Source: Pseudomonas putida (lineage in GTDB: Bacteria > Pseudomonadota > Gammaproteobacteria > Pseudomonadales > Pseudomonadaceae). From it: DNA of 64,000 bases. The notes below the pieces were generated by a model. It was not told where the DNA came from and did no database searches. It saw only the letters and a program-made list of their open reading frames with translations. The translations under genes were made by a program, and so were the position numbers. Numbering within the stretch: the stretch's first letter is position 1; each line of letters opens with the position of its first letter. Shown in pieces: positions 7,856-16,307 of the stretch. The stretch is from contig NZ_JANHLC010000011.1 in NCBI RefSeq assembly GCF_028682395.1, positions 62,001 to 126,000 of the forward strand. Reading direction: 5' to 3'.

Positions 7856-9766
7856 CTAGAGGCGGGCCTGGCGCACCACACCGCTGCGCGCCTTGGCCAT
7901 TGCGGCCAGACGCACCGCTACGTTGACCGCCCCATAACCGGCGTAGCCACCCTTGCGTTGCAGGATCTCGAAGAAAAAGCGCCCCTCGAATGGCTCGGTG
8001 TACACGTGGAACAACTCGCCGCCCTGGGCATCGCGGTCATAAAGCACGTTGAAGTACGCCAGCTCACTGAGAAACTCGTCATCGAAATCGAAACGCGCCG
8101 CCAGGTCGTCGTAGTAATTCAGCGGAATATCCAGCAACGGCAATCCGGCCTCCTTGGCGCGGCTGACCTGGGCGAAGATATCGTCGCACTCGAAGGCAAT
8201 ATGGTGGACCCCCGAGCCGCGATAGCTCGATAGCGCGTGGGAAATCGCCGTATTGCGATTTTCCGAGATATTGAGCGGCAGGCGGATCGAGCTGCAACGA
8301 CTGCGCAGCGCGCGGCTTTTCACCAGACCGTAGGGATCGGGCAGCACCACTTCATCGTCCGCTTCGAAATCCAGCAGGCTTTTGTAGAACAGCACCCAGC
8401 TGTCGAGGCTGTCGGCCGGTAAGGCCATGGCCATGTGGTCGATGCGCTTGAGCCCGCCCGGCCCGGCGGCCGCGGGCTCAAGCACAAAGTCGGTCGCATA
8501 GAATGACGCTCCCGCGACGGCCTGGTCCACCAGATAGATCAGGCTGCCATCGGGCGCCCGAACCGCGCCCAGTTCCAGCTCATTGGGCCCCACCAGCCCG
8601 CGATAGGGTTGCCCTTTGTAGGCCACGGCACGGGCCAGAGCACTAGCACTGTCCTGCACGCGAATCGCCGTGGCACACAGTGACGGGCCGTGGGCTTCGA
8701 AAAAGTTGTGGGCGAAGGAATAGGGTTCGCTGTTGAGGATCAGGTTGATATCGCCCTGGCGCAGCAAGCTGACATTCTTCGAGCGATGCTGGCCGGCCTT
8801 GGTAAAGCCCAGGCGCTCCAGCCAGTGGCTGAGTTTGGCACCCAGCTCGTCGTCGACGGCAAACTCGAGAAACTCTATACCCGCCTGCGCCGTAGCCGCC
8901 GGCGCCTCGAACAGCGTGTCGAGATTGGCCACCGTGGGCGTTTCGCGCAACAGCCGTTCGCGGGTTTTCTCTTCCAAGTACAGCAGCGAGCGCAGCCCAT
9001 CGGCGGCATTGGCCCGGGGCGGGGCGGCGCGAAAACCGTCGTTGAAAATCTCCAGCGACAACGGCCCGGTGTAGCCGCTGCGAATAATCGGTGCAAGAAA
9101 ACCCGACAGGTCGAATTCGCCCTGGCCGGGGAAGCAGCGAAAATGCCGACTCCACTCCAGCACATCCATGGCCAGGATCGGCGCGTCGGCCATCTGCACA
9201 AAGAAGATCTTGTCGCCGGGAATCTGTGCGATGGCGCTCGGATCGCCCTTGAGCGACAGCGTATGAAAACTGTCGAGCAGAACCCCCAAGCTGGGATGGT
9301 CGGCCTGGCGGACAATGTCCCAGACCTGTTGATACGTATTGATGTGCCGGCCCCAGGCCAGTGCTTCATAACCAATACGCAAGCCACGGGCGCCGGCGCG
9401 TTCGGCCAGCAGGTGCAGGTCGTCGACCAGTATCTGCGTATCACCCACCGAATCGGCACTGGCATTGCTGCATACCAGCACCAGGTCGGTGCCCAGTTCC
9501 TGCATCAGATCGAACTTGCGCTCGGCCCGTTCCAGGTTGCGCGCCAGACGGTCGCGCCGGCAGCCTTCGAAATCGCGAAACGGCTGGAACAACGTAATGG
9601 CGATGCCCAGGTCGGCACACATCTGCCGCACCTCGCGCGGGCTGCCATCGTAGTAAAGCAGGTCGTTTTCGAAAATTTCGACCCCATCAAAACCGGCGGC
9701 GGCAATGGCCTCAAGTTTTTCCGGCAGGGTGCCGCTCAGGGATACGGTGGCAATGGAGCGCTGCAT
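7856..9766 (-). CDS. quiC: 3-dehydroshikimate dehydratase, two-domain QuiC (TIM barrel fused to an HPPD-like domain)
   Basis: 636 aa. Residues 1-270 or so form a sugar-isomerase-like TIM barrel carrying the divalent-metal ligands of this enzyme type: Glu134 (Y-E-A-L-A-W), Asp165 (L-L-D-S-F-H), Gln191 (F-V-Q-M-A-D) and Glu239 (L-E-I-F-N-D). Residues about 290-620 are a 4-hydroxyphenylpyruvate-dioxygenase-like tandem VOC fold, with the His of I-D-H-M-A-M-A, the His pair of G-V-H-H-I-A-F-E and a Glu in F-F-F-E-I-L-Q. It dehydrates 3-dehydroshikimate to protocatechuate, linking quinate/shikimate to the beta-ketoadipate pathway. The role of the C-terminal domain is unknown. The TetR gene follows downstream. 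Confidence 0.94.
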   Translation of the reverse strand: MQRSIATVSLSGTLPEKLEAIAAAGFDGVEIFENDLLYYDGSPREVRQMCADLGIAITLFQPFRDFEGCRRDRLARNLERAERKFDLMQELGTDLVLVCSNASADSVGDTQILVDDLHLLAERAGARGLRIGYEALAWGRHINTYQQVWDIVRQADHPSLGVLLDSFHTLSLKGDPSAIAQIPGDKIFFVQMADAPILAMDVLEWSRHFRCFPGQGEFDLSGFLAPIIRSGYTGPLSLEIFNDGFRAAPPRANAADGLRSLLYLEEKTRERLLRETPTVANLDTLFEAPAATAQAGIEFLEFAVDDELGAKLSHWLERLGFTKAGQHRSKNVSLLRQGDINLILNSEPYSFAHNFFEAHGPSLCATAIRVQDSASALARAVAYKGQPYRGLVGPNELELGAVRAPDGSLIYLVDQAVAGASFYATDFVLEPAAAGPGGLKRIDHMAMALPADSLDSWVLFYKSLLDFEADDEVVLPDPYGLVKSRALRSRCSSIRLPLNISENRNTAISHALSSYRGSGVHHIAFECDDIFAQVSRAKEAGLPLLDIPLNYYDDLAARFDFDDEFLSELAYFNVLYDRDAQGGELFHVYTEPFEGRFFFEILQRKGGYAGYGAVNVAVRLAAMAKARSGVVRQARL

Positions 9767-10368
9767 AGGGGACTCCCGAAAGGACGTGGGATCTGTCGTA
9801 AAGCGCCGGGCATCGTTCGCGAGCAGGCCGGTTGCGGCCCTGGGTTGAGCTCGTGAACCCGGCCGACGGCCCGGGCAGATGAATTATTGTTACGGCCAGT
9901 TTATACATCAATAAAAGTGTACGAACCAGTTAGTTTTGTGTGCGATTATCGACCACAAAGGCCTTTAGCGAATTGACGATTTTTTAGCCACTGCGCACCA
10001 TCGTCAGCACATTGAAGCCGGTCCTGCGGGGCAGGCAACGATCGAAACCTGCGGGTTTCATGGCCCAGATCCATCACCCAGAACACACCATAAAAATTTC
10101 AAAAATCGGGTAAACGCTCATGCACGCACTTCACGCTCTATCGTCCTGCCTGCTTCCCCAGACCGCCATCCGTCCCGCCGATCCTCAAGCGGCGCGCCTC
10201 GAGCCCAGCCACTGACGCCTCGGCGCCGATTACCGCACAGCCGGTTGATCTGCGAATGCCCTTGCCCGTCGGCCACTGCCCAAGGGTTAAACTTCGCCGA
10301 TTGCCAAGCTCATTGAAGTCTCGACGAGCCCAACGCTCGTCAGTCACTGAACGGATGGCCCTACACCC
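9767..10368. other. 602-bp intergenic region between divergent quiC and MFS transporter genes
   Basis: It holds the quiC promoter and operator near 9919 and, on the other side, a long leader before the transporter gene. A small hairpin (GAAACC at 10044-10049, GGTTTC at 10054-10059) is present. I find no second copy of the TetR operator on the transporter side, no convincing small ORF and no clear -35/-10 pair for the transporter. Confidence 0.6.
9919..9936 (-). promoter_or_regulatory. TetR-type operator in the quiC promoter
   Basis: GTACGAACCAGTTAGTTT on the plus strand reads AAACTAACTGGTTCGTAC in the direction of quiC and aligns with the aroQ operator GTATTAACTGGTTAGTAC over the core TAACTGGTT-x-GTAC. 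In both promoters a TTTTAT element follows within a few bases. The half-site toward quiC upstream DNA is weaker than in the aroQ copy. Confidence 0.62.
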
Positions 10369-11706
10369 ATGACTCCTTCTCAAAGCTCACCCATCGCCCC
10401 AGCCCTGGGGGCCGCCCAAGGCGGCATCGGCGACAAGATCCGCGGCGCCATGGCCGTCGGCAAGACCCGCTGGGGCATGCTGGCCCTGGTCTTTTTCGCC
10501 ACCACCCTGAACTACATCGACCGCGCCGCCCTCGGCGTCATGCAGCCGATCCTGGCCAAGGAAATGAGCTGGACGGCGATGGACTACGCCAACATCAACT
10601 TCTGGTTTCAGGTCGGCTATGCCATCGGGTTCGTCCTGCAGGGCCGATTGATCGACCGGGTCGGCGTCAAACGCGTGTTCTTCTTGGCCGTCTTGCTCTG
10701 GAGCCTGGCGACCGGCGCCCACGGCCTGGCTACCTCCGCGGTAGGCTTTATGGTCTGTCGCTTTATTCTTGGGCTGACCGAAGCCGCCAACTACCCGGCC
10801 TGCGTGAAAACCACCCGGTTGTGGTTCCCGGCCGGCGAACGGGCCGTAGCCACCGGCATCTTCAATGCCGGGACCAACGTCGGCGCGATGTTCACCCCAA
10901 TGCTGCTGCCCCTGGTGCTGCACGTCTGGGGCTGGCAAGCCGCATTCATGTGCATGGCCGTGCTGGGTGGTATCTGGTTGATCTTCTGGGGCCTGAAGTA
11001 CTACAACCCCGAGGACCACCCTTCGGTGAACAAGGCTGAACTGGAATACATCCAGCGTGAGGTCGAACCCGAGCAGAAAGGCGTCGCCTTCTCGCGGATC
11101 CTGCGCATGCGCGGCACCTGGGCCTTTGCTCTCGCGTACTCAATCACCGCGCCGGTGTTCTGGTTCTACCTGTACTGGCTCCCCCCTTTCCTCAACCAGC
11201 AGTACAACCTGGGCATCAGCGTGACCCAAATGGGCATCCCGCTGATCATCATCTACCTGACCGCCGACTTCGGCAGCGTCGGCGGCGGCATACTCTCCTC
11301 GTTCCTGATCGGTCGCGGGCTCAACCCGATCAAGGCGCGCCTGATCTCCATGCTGCTGTTCGCCTGCTGCATCATCGGCGTGATCATTGCGGCAGGCTCC
11401 AGCCACCTGTGGGTCGCGGTCGGTGCCATTTCCCTGGCCATCGGTGCACACCAGGCCTGGACGGCGAATATCTGGAGCCTGGTGATGGATTACACCCCCA
11501 AACACATGATGAGTACGGTGTTCGGCTTTGGCGGGATGTGCGCCGCAGTGGGCGGGATGTTCATGACCCAACTGGTCGGCTATATATTAACCACCACCAA
11601 CAACAACTACTCGGTGCTGTTTACCATGATCCCGGCGATGTACTTCATCGCACTGATCTGGTTGTACTTCATGGCCCCACGCAAGATCCCGAAAGTCGAA
11701 GACTGA
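10369..11706 (+). CDS. MFS transporter (ACS family), probable quinate/shikimate-type uptake permease
   Basis: 445 aa with about 12 hydrophobic segments. The family signature after helix 1 (L-N-Y-I-D-R-A-A-L-G-V-M-Q-P) and the loop 2-3 motif (G-R-L-I-D-R-V-G-V-K-R) place it with anion:cation symporters that import organic acids and hexuronates. It is divergent from quiC and sits in the same hydroaromatic locus, which supports uptake of quinate, shikimate or 3-dehydroshikimate. Substrate specificity cannot be read from the sequence. Only a weak ribosome binding site precedes the ATG; the frame offers no better start. Confidence 0.87.
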   Translation: MTPSQSSPIAPALGAAQGGIGDKIRGAMAVGKTRWGMLALVFFATTLNYIDRAALGVMQPILAKEMSWTAMDYANINFWFQVGYAIGFVLQGRLIDRVGVKRVFFLAVLLWSLATGAHGLATSAVGFMVCRFILGLTEAANYPACVKTTRLWFPAGERAVATGIFNAGTNVGAMFTPMLLPLVLHVWGWQAAFMCMAVLGGIWLIFWGLKYYNPEDHPSVNKAELEYIQREVEPEQKGVAFSRILRMRGTWAFALAYSITAPVFWFYLYWLPPFLNQQYNLGISVTQMGIPLIIIYLTADFGSVGGGILSSFLIGRGLNPIKARLISMLLFACCIIGVIIAAGSSHLWVAVGAISLAIGAHQAWTANIWSLVMDYTPKHMMSTVFGFGGMCAAVGGMFMTQLVGYILTTTNNNYSVLFTMIPAMYFIALIWLYFMAPRKIPKVED

Positions 11707-11712
11707 TGTAAG

Positions 11713-11745
11713 TACGGGTGCCTGGTCCAGGCACCCGTATCTCCT
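11713..11745 (+). terminator. Strong hairpin after the MFS transporter gene
   Basis: TACGGGTGCCTG (11713-11724) pairs perfectly with CAGGCACCCGTA (11728-11739) over a 3-base loop, 6 bases after the stop codon. It is followed by TCTCCTCC rather than a pure T-run. The stem is long enough that termination is likely. Confidence 0.68.
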
Positions 11746-11780
11746 CCAAACAACAATCTAGATTTTTCGAGCAATCAGCT

Positions 11781-12347
11781 CTACAGATCCGGATCGAATA
11801 CAAAAGGCCTAGGAGCAGTATCGATATAGGGGATTGAGTGCCCCCTAGCAAGCGCCACCATATCTTGAGAAACAGGGGACTCGTCACGAAGAACAAACAT
11901 ACACTCCATAACTATGCGCCCCACCTTGGAGCTGTTTATATTCAACACCTCACTCACTCTGCCTAGCATCGCCCGAAATTCACCCAGCCCATCGCTATAG
12001 CGCTTCACGTCTTCCTCTGTCACGCCATCTTTCCACTTAACGTGCGCTTCAAGCGTGTATTCATCTATAAAATCAAAGGTATTGCGCCTTACTTTACATA
12101 ACTCTTCGTGTTTGGCAGCGCACTCTCTCGCAACACTATCCAGAGTCTTGTAAAAATCTGGAGCTATCTTTGCAAACTCATCCAATAGCGGTGTTTCGAT
12201 GGAGCGAGCCCCCACACCATTCGCACCACCAATAAAGGCAAAAGCCTCAAGAGTGGCAGTAGCAATATACTCATTGCTCGGCGAGCTGCAGACCGGCAGC
12301 TGATCGAGGTAGTAATCAGCTGCTCTGGGACCAACTGAAAGAGACAT
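11781..12347 (-). CDS. Orphan hypothetical protein, AT-richer than its neighbours
   Basis: 188 aa from the ATG at 12347, chosen because AGGGA lies 8 bases upstream; the frame is open 24 codons further without a binding site. It has no signal peptide or transmembrane helix, is mixed helical and charged, and has several Cys residues. I recognise no domain. Codon use (many AAA, ATA and TAT-type codons) and base composition are clearly more AT-rich than the surrounding genes. The gene stands alone with its own promoter, between the TetR- and IclR-controlled catabolic loci. These traits suggest recent acquisition. Function unknown; an immunity- or cargo-type protein is only a guess. Confidence 0.7.
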   Translation of the reverse strand: MSLSVGPRAADYYLDQLPVCSSPSNEYIATATLEAFAFIGGANGVGARSIETPLLDEFAKIAPDFYKTLDSVARECAAKHEELCKVRRNTFDFIDEYTLEAHVKWKDGVTEEDVKRYSDGLGEFRAMLGRVSEVLNINSSKVGRIVMECMFVLRDESPVSQDMVALARGHSIPYIDTAPRPFVFDPDL

Positions 12348-12360
12348 ATCAAATTCCCTA

Positions 12361-12389
12361 GTTATAATTTGCCTGTCTATTTTCCGCAA
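12361..12389 (-). promoter_or_regulatory. Sigma-70-like promoter of the orphan gene
   Basis: On the minus strand TTGCGG (plus 12384-12389) and TATAAC (plus 12361-12366) are separated by exactly 17 bases. The -10 lies 13 bases upstream of the ATG at 12347, so the leader would be very short. Confidence 0.5.
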
Positions 12390-12535
12390 TCGCCATACCG
12401 CAAAACCATCAGACGTCACTCAATTTTCAAAAAAGACAATGAGTGCACTCACTGAAATGCACTTTAAACACCCGCCCGTTATTAATGACGCTCACACTTA
12501 AACAAATCAAACGCACTGCAAGTAATTAACGCCCT

Positions 12536-13411
12536 TCAGCCCCGTCGTTGCTGCCACGCCGCCGCCAGGCCGCTGAGGCAGATCACCACGATCCCGACCA
12601 GGGCGCTCAAGTCCGGCGTGTGGTTAAACAACAGCCAGCCCAGCAACCCGGCAAAGACAATCTGGCAATACCCGAAAGGCGCCAGCAACGCCGGGGCGGC
12701 AAGGCGGAACGCCTGGGTCAGGAACAGGTGGGCGGTCATGCCACAGGTGCCCAGCGCCAGCATCAACAAGCCATGGCCCAGGCTGGGCACCTGCCAGAAA
12801 AACGGTACCAGCGCACTCATGATCAGGGTGTTGCACAGCCCGGCAAAGAAGTTGCTGGTCGTCGGGCTATCGTGCTGGGCCAGCTTGCGCGTCAGCAACT
12901 GATAGAAGCAGAAGAACAGCGCCGAGCAGAACGGCAACAATATCGCCGGGGTAAACAGTTCTCCCCCCGGGTGGACAATAATCAGCACGCCGATAAACCC
13001 GCAGATCACCGCCAACCACTGGCCGCGCGAGACCTTTTCCTTGAGCAGCGGCACCGACAGCGCCGTGACCAGCACCGGGGCCAGGAAGTTGACAGCCGTG
13101 GCCTCGGCCAGGGGAATAAACAACAGCCCGGTGGTGAAAAACAGGCTGGTGCCCAACAGGCACAACGACCGCGCCAGCTGCAGCAAGGGCCGCTTGGTGC
13201 GCAGCACGCGCAGGCCAGACTGGGGCAGGAAAATCCCGGCCATCAGCAGCGTGTGCACCATATAGCGCGCCCACACCACCATCACGATCGGATAAAAACC
13301 CGACAGGTACTTCGACAGGGCGTCATGACTGGAAAACAGAAAGGTCGCCAGAATGACCAGTAGCAATCCCTTGAGAGGCTGATTGACGCCGGACAACGGG
13401 GTACTGGTCAT
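12536..13411 (-). CDS. EamA/DMT-family transporter in the IclR-controlled cluster
   Basis: 291 aa with ten hydrophobic helices arranged as two EamA repeats (first repeat from G-L-L-L-V-I-L-A-T-F-L-F-S-S-H-D-A, second from about residue 150). DMT proteins are mostly exporters of metabolites, though some import carboxylates. An IclR-type operator and a TATTAT -10 lie 40-60 bases upstream of its start, so it has its own promoter although it shares direction with the TIM-barrel and Gfo/Idh genes. Co-regulation suggests it moves the pathway substrate or an intermediate. Confidence 0.87.
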   Translation of the reverse strand: MTSTPLSGVNQPLKGLLLVILATFLFSSHDALSKYLSGFYPIVMVVWARYMVHTLLMAGIFLPQSGLRVLRTKRPLLQLARSLCLLGTSLFFTTGLLFIPLAEATAVNFLAPVLVTALSVPLLKEKVSRGQWLAVICGFIGVLIIVHPGGELFTPAILLPFCSALFFCFYQLLTRKLAQHDSPTTSNFFAGLCNTLIMSALVPFFWQVPSLGHGLLMLALGTCGMTAHLFLTQAFRLAAPALLAPFGYCQIVFAGLLGWLLFNHTPDLSALVGIVVICLSGLAAAWQQRRG

Positions 13412-13452
13412 GGGGATCTCGAATGAGAGGCAGCCTGGAGGCAGACTGCCAG

Positions 13453-13473
13453 ATAATATGGAACCCTGTTCTA
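13453..13473 (-). promoter_or_regulatory. IclR-type operator plus -10 element of the EamA transporter gene
   Basis: On the minus strand TAGAACAGGGTTCCA (plus 13459-13473) is followed immediately by TATTAT (plus 13453-13458). The palindromic arms match two further copies at 15435 and 16463, each with the same abutting -10-like hexamer. Overlap with the core promoter predicts repression by the local IclR protein. Confidence 0.66.
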
Positions 13474-13508
13474 GTTATCAATGGAGCAAAGGCCTACCGC
13501 CATTGCGG

Positions 13509-14324
13509 CTAGACCTGCCGCAGCACCTCGCGGGCCTTGTCCAGGGCCCATTGGGCTCGGTCCTGAGCACTGACGCCCTGCTCCAGCAATTGCACGGTCG
13601 GGATTTCCAGGCTCAGTGGCACATTGGCCGGCAGGCAGCGCAACAGCCCCAGTAGATCGCAATCGCCATCACCGGGGAAGCGCCGTTCGCTGCGGGCCTG
13701 ACGCAGAATCTCGGCCATGTCCGGCGGGCACGGCCCGGCCACATCGCACAGCTGGACGTAGCGCAGACGCGCCGGGTCGACCTGCGCCAGGTCTGCCAAG
13801 CGCGAGCCGGAACGGTCGAAATGGAACGCATCGACCAGCACCCCGCCATTGGCTCGTGCGGCACTCTCGACAATGCGCACCGCCTGTTCGAGATTGCGCG
13901 CATCGGTCCAGGGCATGAATTCCAGATGGGGATGCAGACCGTACTGACGCGACAGATCACAGAGCGCAGCAAAGTTGTCGGTCAGCCGACACTCATCCGG
14001 ATCATTGCCGGCCACCAGCAACTCGCTGGCACCAAACTCGGCACCGACCGCCAGGATCGCCTCGAAGTCGGCCACCCGGGTCTCGGGCTTCAGACGCAGG
14101 ATCTCGACATCCAGCACCTTGATCCCGGTATCGCGCAGACGCGCCAGGGTCTCGCGGCGCAAACCGGCATCCGCGACCAGGGCAAAATGCTGCTCTTCAG
14201 GCGTCGCCGGCTCCAGGCGCAGACCGACATGGCTGTAGCCCGCACGAGCCGCGATCTCGACCATCTGCGGCGGCGAGACTTCGAGCACGGTCAGGGTCGC
14301 CAGGGAGAAAATACGTTCATTCAT
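13509..14324 (-). CDS. TIM-barrel sugar phosphate isomerase/epimerase family protein (candidate dehydratase)
   Basis: 271 aa from ATG 14324, 7 bases after the preceding gene's stop; a TTG at 14339 overlapping that gene is possible. It has the AP-endonuclease-2 fold with the metal-ligand pattern Glu (H-L-E-F-M-P-W), Asp (V-L-V-D-A-F-H-F), Gln (Y-V-Q-L-C-D) and Glu (S-L-E-I-P). This is the same ligand set, in the same order, as the QuiC N-terminal domain here, and both share F-P-G-x-G-x-x-D-L. Family members include inosose dehydratase, 3-dehydroshikimate dehydratase and keto-sugar epimerases. Its partner upstream is a Gfo/Idh/MocA dehydrogenase. Exact reaction unknown. Confidence 0.85.
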   Translation of the reverse strand: MNERIFSLATLTVLEVSPPQMVEIAARAGYSHVGLRLEPATPEEQHFALVADAGLRRETLARLRDTGIKVLDVEILRLKPETRVADFEAILAVGAEFGASELLVAGNDPDECRLTDNFAALCDLSRQYGLHPHLEFMPWTDARNLEQAVRIVESAARANGGVLVDAFHFDRSGSRLADLAQVDPARLRYVQLCDVAGPCPPDMAEILRQARSERRFPGDGDCDLLGLLRCLPANVPLSLEIPTVQLLEQGVSAQDRAQWALDKAREVLRQV

Positions 14325-14331
14325 CGGGGAT

Positions 14332-15384
14332 TCACTCAATCAGGGCAGGAGCGCAGGCACGGCCGGTGGCGGCGGCCTCGCGGATGGCTTCGAGCAGCGC
14401 CAGGGTGCGAGCCGCATCCGCAGCACTGACCAGAGGCGTGACCAGGCCACGGGCGACCAGGACAAAATGTTGCAGTTGCAGGCGCAGGGCTTCATCGGCG
14501 CGAAACGACTCCTGCACTGCCAGCAGCGGCTGGTGCCAACCCGCGCCGTCCTCGGCGTAGTGCCAACGCTTGAGCTGGGGAATGCTCAAGGCGCCCCGGG
14601 TGCCCGCGAGCAAGTAACAAGGCTGGTCGGGCTGACGTGGATAGACCGGGTTCTCCCCCGAGTCGAGCTCCCAGCTCCAGGGCGCCGCCACCGCATCGGA
14701 ACCGGTCAGGGTACCCAGTGCGTCATTGTCGAACTGCAACAGCACCGCCGCGCAATCTTCGTTGCCGAAACCGCGCACGGCATTACTGGTAATGGCCTGC
14801 ACCTGGCGCACTTCACCGCACAGATGGCGCAGCAGATCGAGGTCGTGGATCAGATTGGTCAGCAGCATCCCGGCACCGGCCTCGCGCCGCCAGGGAATAT
14901 CGAAATAGCTGTCGGGCTTTTGCAACTGCCACAGCGCGGTCACCGTGGTCAGTCGGCCCAAAGCGCCCTCTTGCAGCAAGGCGTGGGCACGGACGATCAA
15001 CGGGTTGTGCCGCCGATGATGACCCACCAGCACTGGAACGCCATGGCGCCGGGAGGCGGCTACCAGCTCGCGCACCTCGTGCAAGTCGACACCCACCGGC
15101 TTTTCCAGAAGCACCGGGACGCCCGCCGCCAGGCAATCCAGCGCCGTGCTGACATGCAGGGTGTTGGGGTTGGCAATGATCACGGCCTCGGGCCGCGCCT
15201 GCTCAAGCATCTGCCGGTAATCGGCGAAATAGGGCACGCCACAGGCCGCGGCAAAGTCGCCGGCCTGGGGCCCCGGGTCGGCCACCGCGCACAGTCGTGC
15301 CTCGTCGAGCCCGCGCAGATGCTGGTAATGCTGGCGGCCCATGACACCGGCGCCAATCAGGGCGATACGCAAGGGTGAAGTCAA
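14332..15384 (-). CDS. Gfo/Idh/MocA-family NAD(P)-dependent oxidoreductase
   Basis: 350 aa. The start is a TTG with GAGGA 8 bases upstream. The Rossmann motif I-G-A-G-V-M-G-R-Q-H is at the N-terminus, the family E-K-P motif appears in V-L-L-E-K-P-V-G, and a conserved H-D-L-D-L-L stretch supplies the catalytic-region His. Related enzymes oxidise inositols, sugars and, in some bacteria, hydroaromatic acids. It is the first gene of an operon with the TIM-barrel protein, and an IclR-type operator and an AATTAT element lie about 45-65 bases upstream. A dehydrogenase plus metal-dependent isomerase/dehydratase pair resembles IolG/IolE logic. Confidence 0.88.
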   Translation of the reverse strand: MTSPLRIALIGAGVMGRQHYQHLRGLDEARLCAVADPGPQAGDFAAACGVPYFADYRQMLEQARPEAVIIANPNTLHVSTALDCLAAGVPVLLEKPVGVDLHEVRELVAASRRHGVPVLVGHHRRHNPLIVRAHALLQEGALGRLTTVTALWQLQKPDSYFDIPWRREAGAGMLLTNLIHDLDLLRHLCGEVRQVQAITSNAVRGFGNEDCAAVLLQFDNDALGTLTGSDAVAAPWSWELDSGENPVYPRQPDQPCYLLAGTRGALSIPQLKRWHYAEDGAGWHQPLLAVQESFRADEALRLQLQHFVLVARGLVTPLVSAADAARTLALLEAIREAAATGRACAPALIE

Positions 15385-15428
15385 AGCACAGATCCTCTTG
15401 GGAGTTGTTTTGGAAAGGCTGGACTAAA

Positions 15429-15449
15429 ATAATTTAGAACCAGGTTCCA
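15429..15449 (-). promoter_or_regulatory. IclR-type operator plus -10 element of the Gfo/Idh operon
   Basis: On the minus strand TGGAACCTGGTTCTA (plus 15435-15449) abuts AATTAT (plus 15429-15434). It is the second of three copies of the TrGAA-x5-GTTCyA palindrome in this cluster, with the same operator-to-hexamer geometry. Confidence 0.68.
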
Positions 15450-15469
15450 TTTTTTCGCAAGAGGAACAT

Positions 15470-15491
15470 AAAAAACCCGGCAATGCCGGGT
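15470..15491 (-). terminator. Rho-independent terminator of the iclR gene
   Basis: On the minus strand CCCGGC-ATT-GCCGGG (plus 15476-15490) is followed by TTTTTT (A-run at plus 15470-15475), about 40 bases after the iclR stop. It is a compact textbook intrinsic terminator that insulates iclR from the Gfo/Idh operon. Confidence 0.85.
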
Positions 15492-15530
15492 CGATAACCG
15501 CACACCTTCTCCTGCCAGAGGGAATCAGGT

Positions 15531-16307
15531 TCAGTTGAACAGCTCGGAGGCCTGGCACGCCGCCGAGAGCTCGGCGGCGTAGGTCAGCAGTAAAGGCGCC
15601 AATGCATGCAGGCGCTCGCGGGGCATGCGAGCGCTTGGCCCGGCAATGCTCAGGACACCGACCACATGTTTATCCAGCGGATGGCGAATCACCGCCGCCA
15701 GCGCCGACGTGCCGACCGCCGAGCTTTCCTCGACCCAGGCATACCCCAGTTCGCGGGCCATGCGCAGGCGCTCGAGCAGTTCGGCATTGGAGCGTGGTGC
15801 GTTCGGGCCCAGTTCCGCCGGGGGCTGTACGCCCTGGCGCTCGACCAGCGCCAGGGCCTCGGCATCGCTGAGGCTGGCCAGCCACGCGTGGCCTGAAGCG
15901 GTGTAGAACAGAGGCGCATCGCGGCCCATGTCCGGGTCGTAGCGCAGCCCGGAGCGGGCGCCCTGGGACTTGGCGATCCAGGTCTGGCGCTCACCCTCGA
16001 TCACGCCCAGGCGCACCAGTTCACCGCTTTCCTGGGCCAACCGGTCAAGAACCGGCTGGACAATATCGGCGCCACTGCCCGCCAGGTACTGAAAGCCCAT
16101 GGCGACCAGTTTGGTCGACAGGTGGTAGCGCAGGTTGTCCGGGTTCTGGCGCACATAGCCCAGGCGGATCAACTCGGCCAACAGGCGGTGGGTCGCGCTC
16201 TTGGGGATGCCCAGGCGCTCGGCCAGGGTCTGCATCGGCAAGCCCCGGGGGTCGCTGGTAAGACTTTCCAGCACACTGAAGACGCGTTCGATCTGACTGC
16301 CGGCCAT
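15531..16307 (-). CDS. IclR-family transcriptional regulator
   Basis: 258 aa, the normal IclR length, from an ATG with AGGGA 8 bases upstream. The N-terminal winged helix (V-F-S-V-L-E-S-L, then M-Q-T-L-A-E-R-L-G-I-P-K-S-A-T-H-R-L-L-A-E-L) is followed by the ligand-binding domain. It is divergent from the flavoprotein gene and surrounded by the transporter, dehydrogenase and isomerase genes. IclR proteins of this kind (PcaU, PobR, PcaR) commonly control aromatic and hydroaromatic catabolism. The three 15-bp palindromes in the cluster promoters are its likely binding sites. Confidence 0.92.
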   Translation of the reverse strand: MAGSQIERVFSVLESLTSDPRGLPMQTLAERLGIPKSATHRLLAELIRLGYVRQNPDNLRYHLSTKLVAMGFQYLAGSGADIVQPVLDRLAQESGELVRLGVIEGERQTWIAKSQGARSGLRYDPDMGRDAPLFYTASGHAWLASLSDAEALALVERQGVQPPAELGPNAPRSNAELLERLRMARELGYAWVEESSAVGTSALAAVIRHPLDKHVVGVLSIAGPSARMPRERLHALAPLLLTYAAELSAACQASELFN

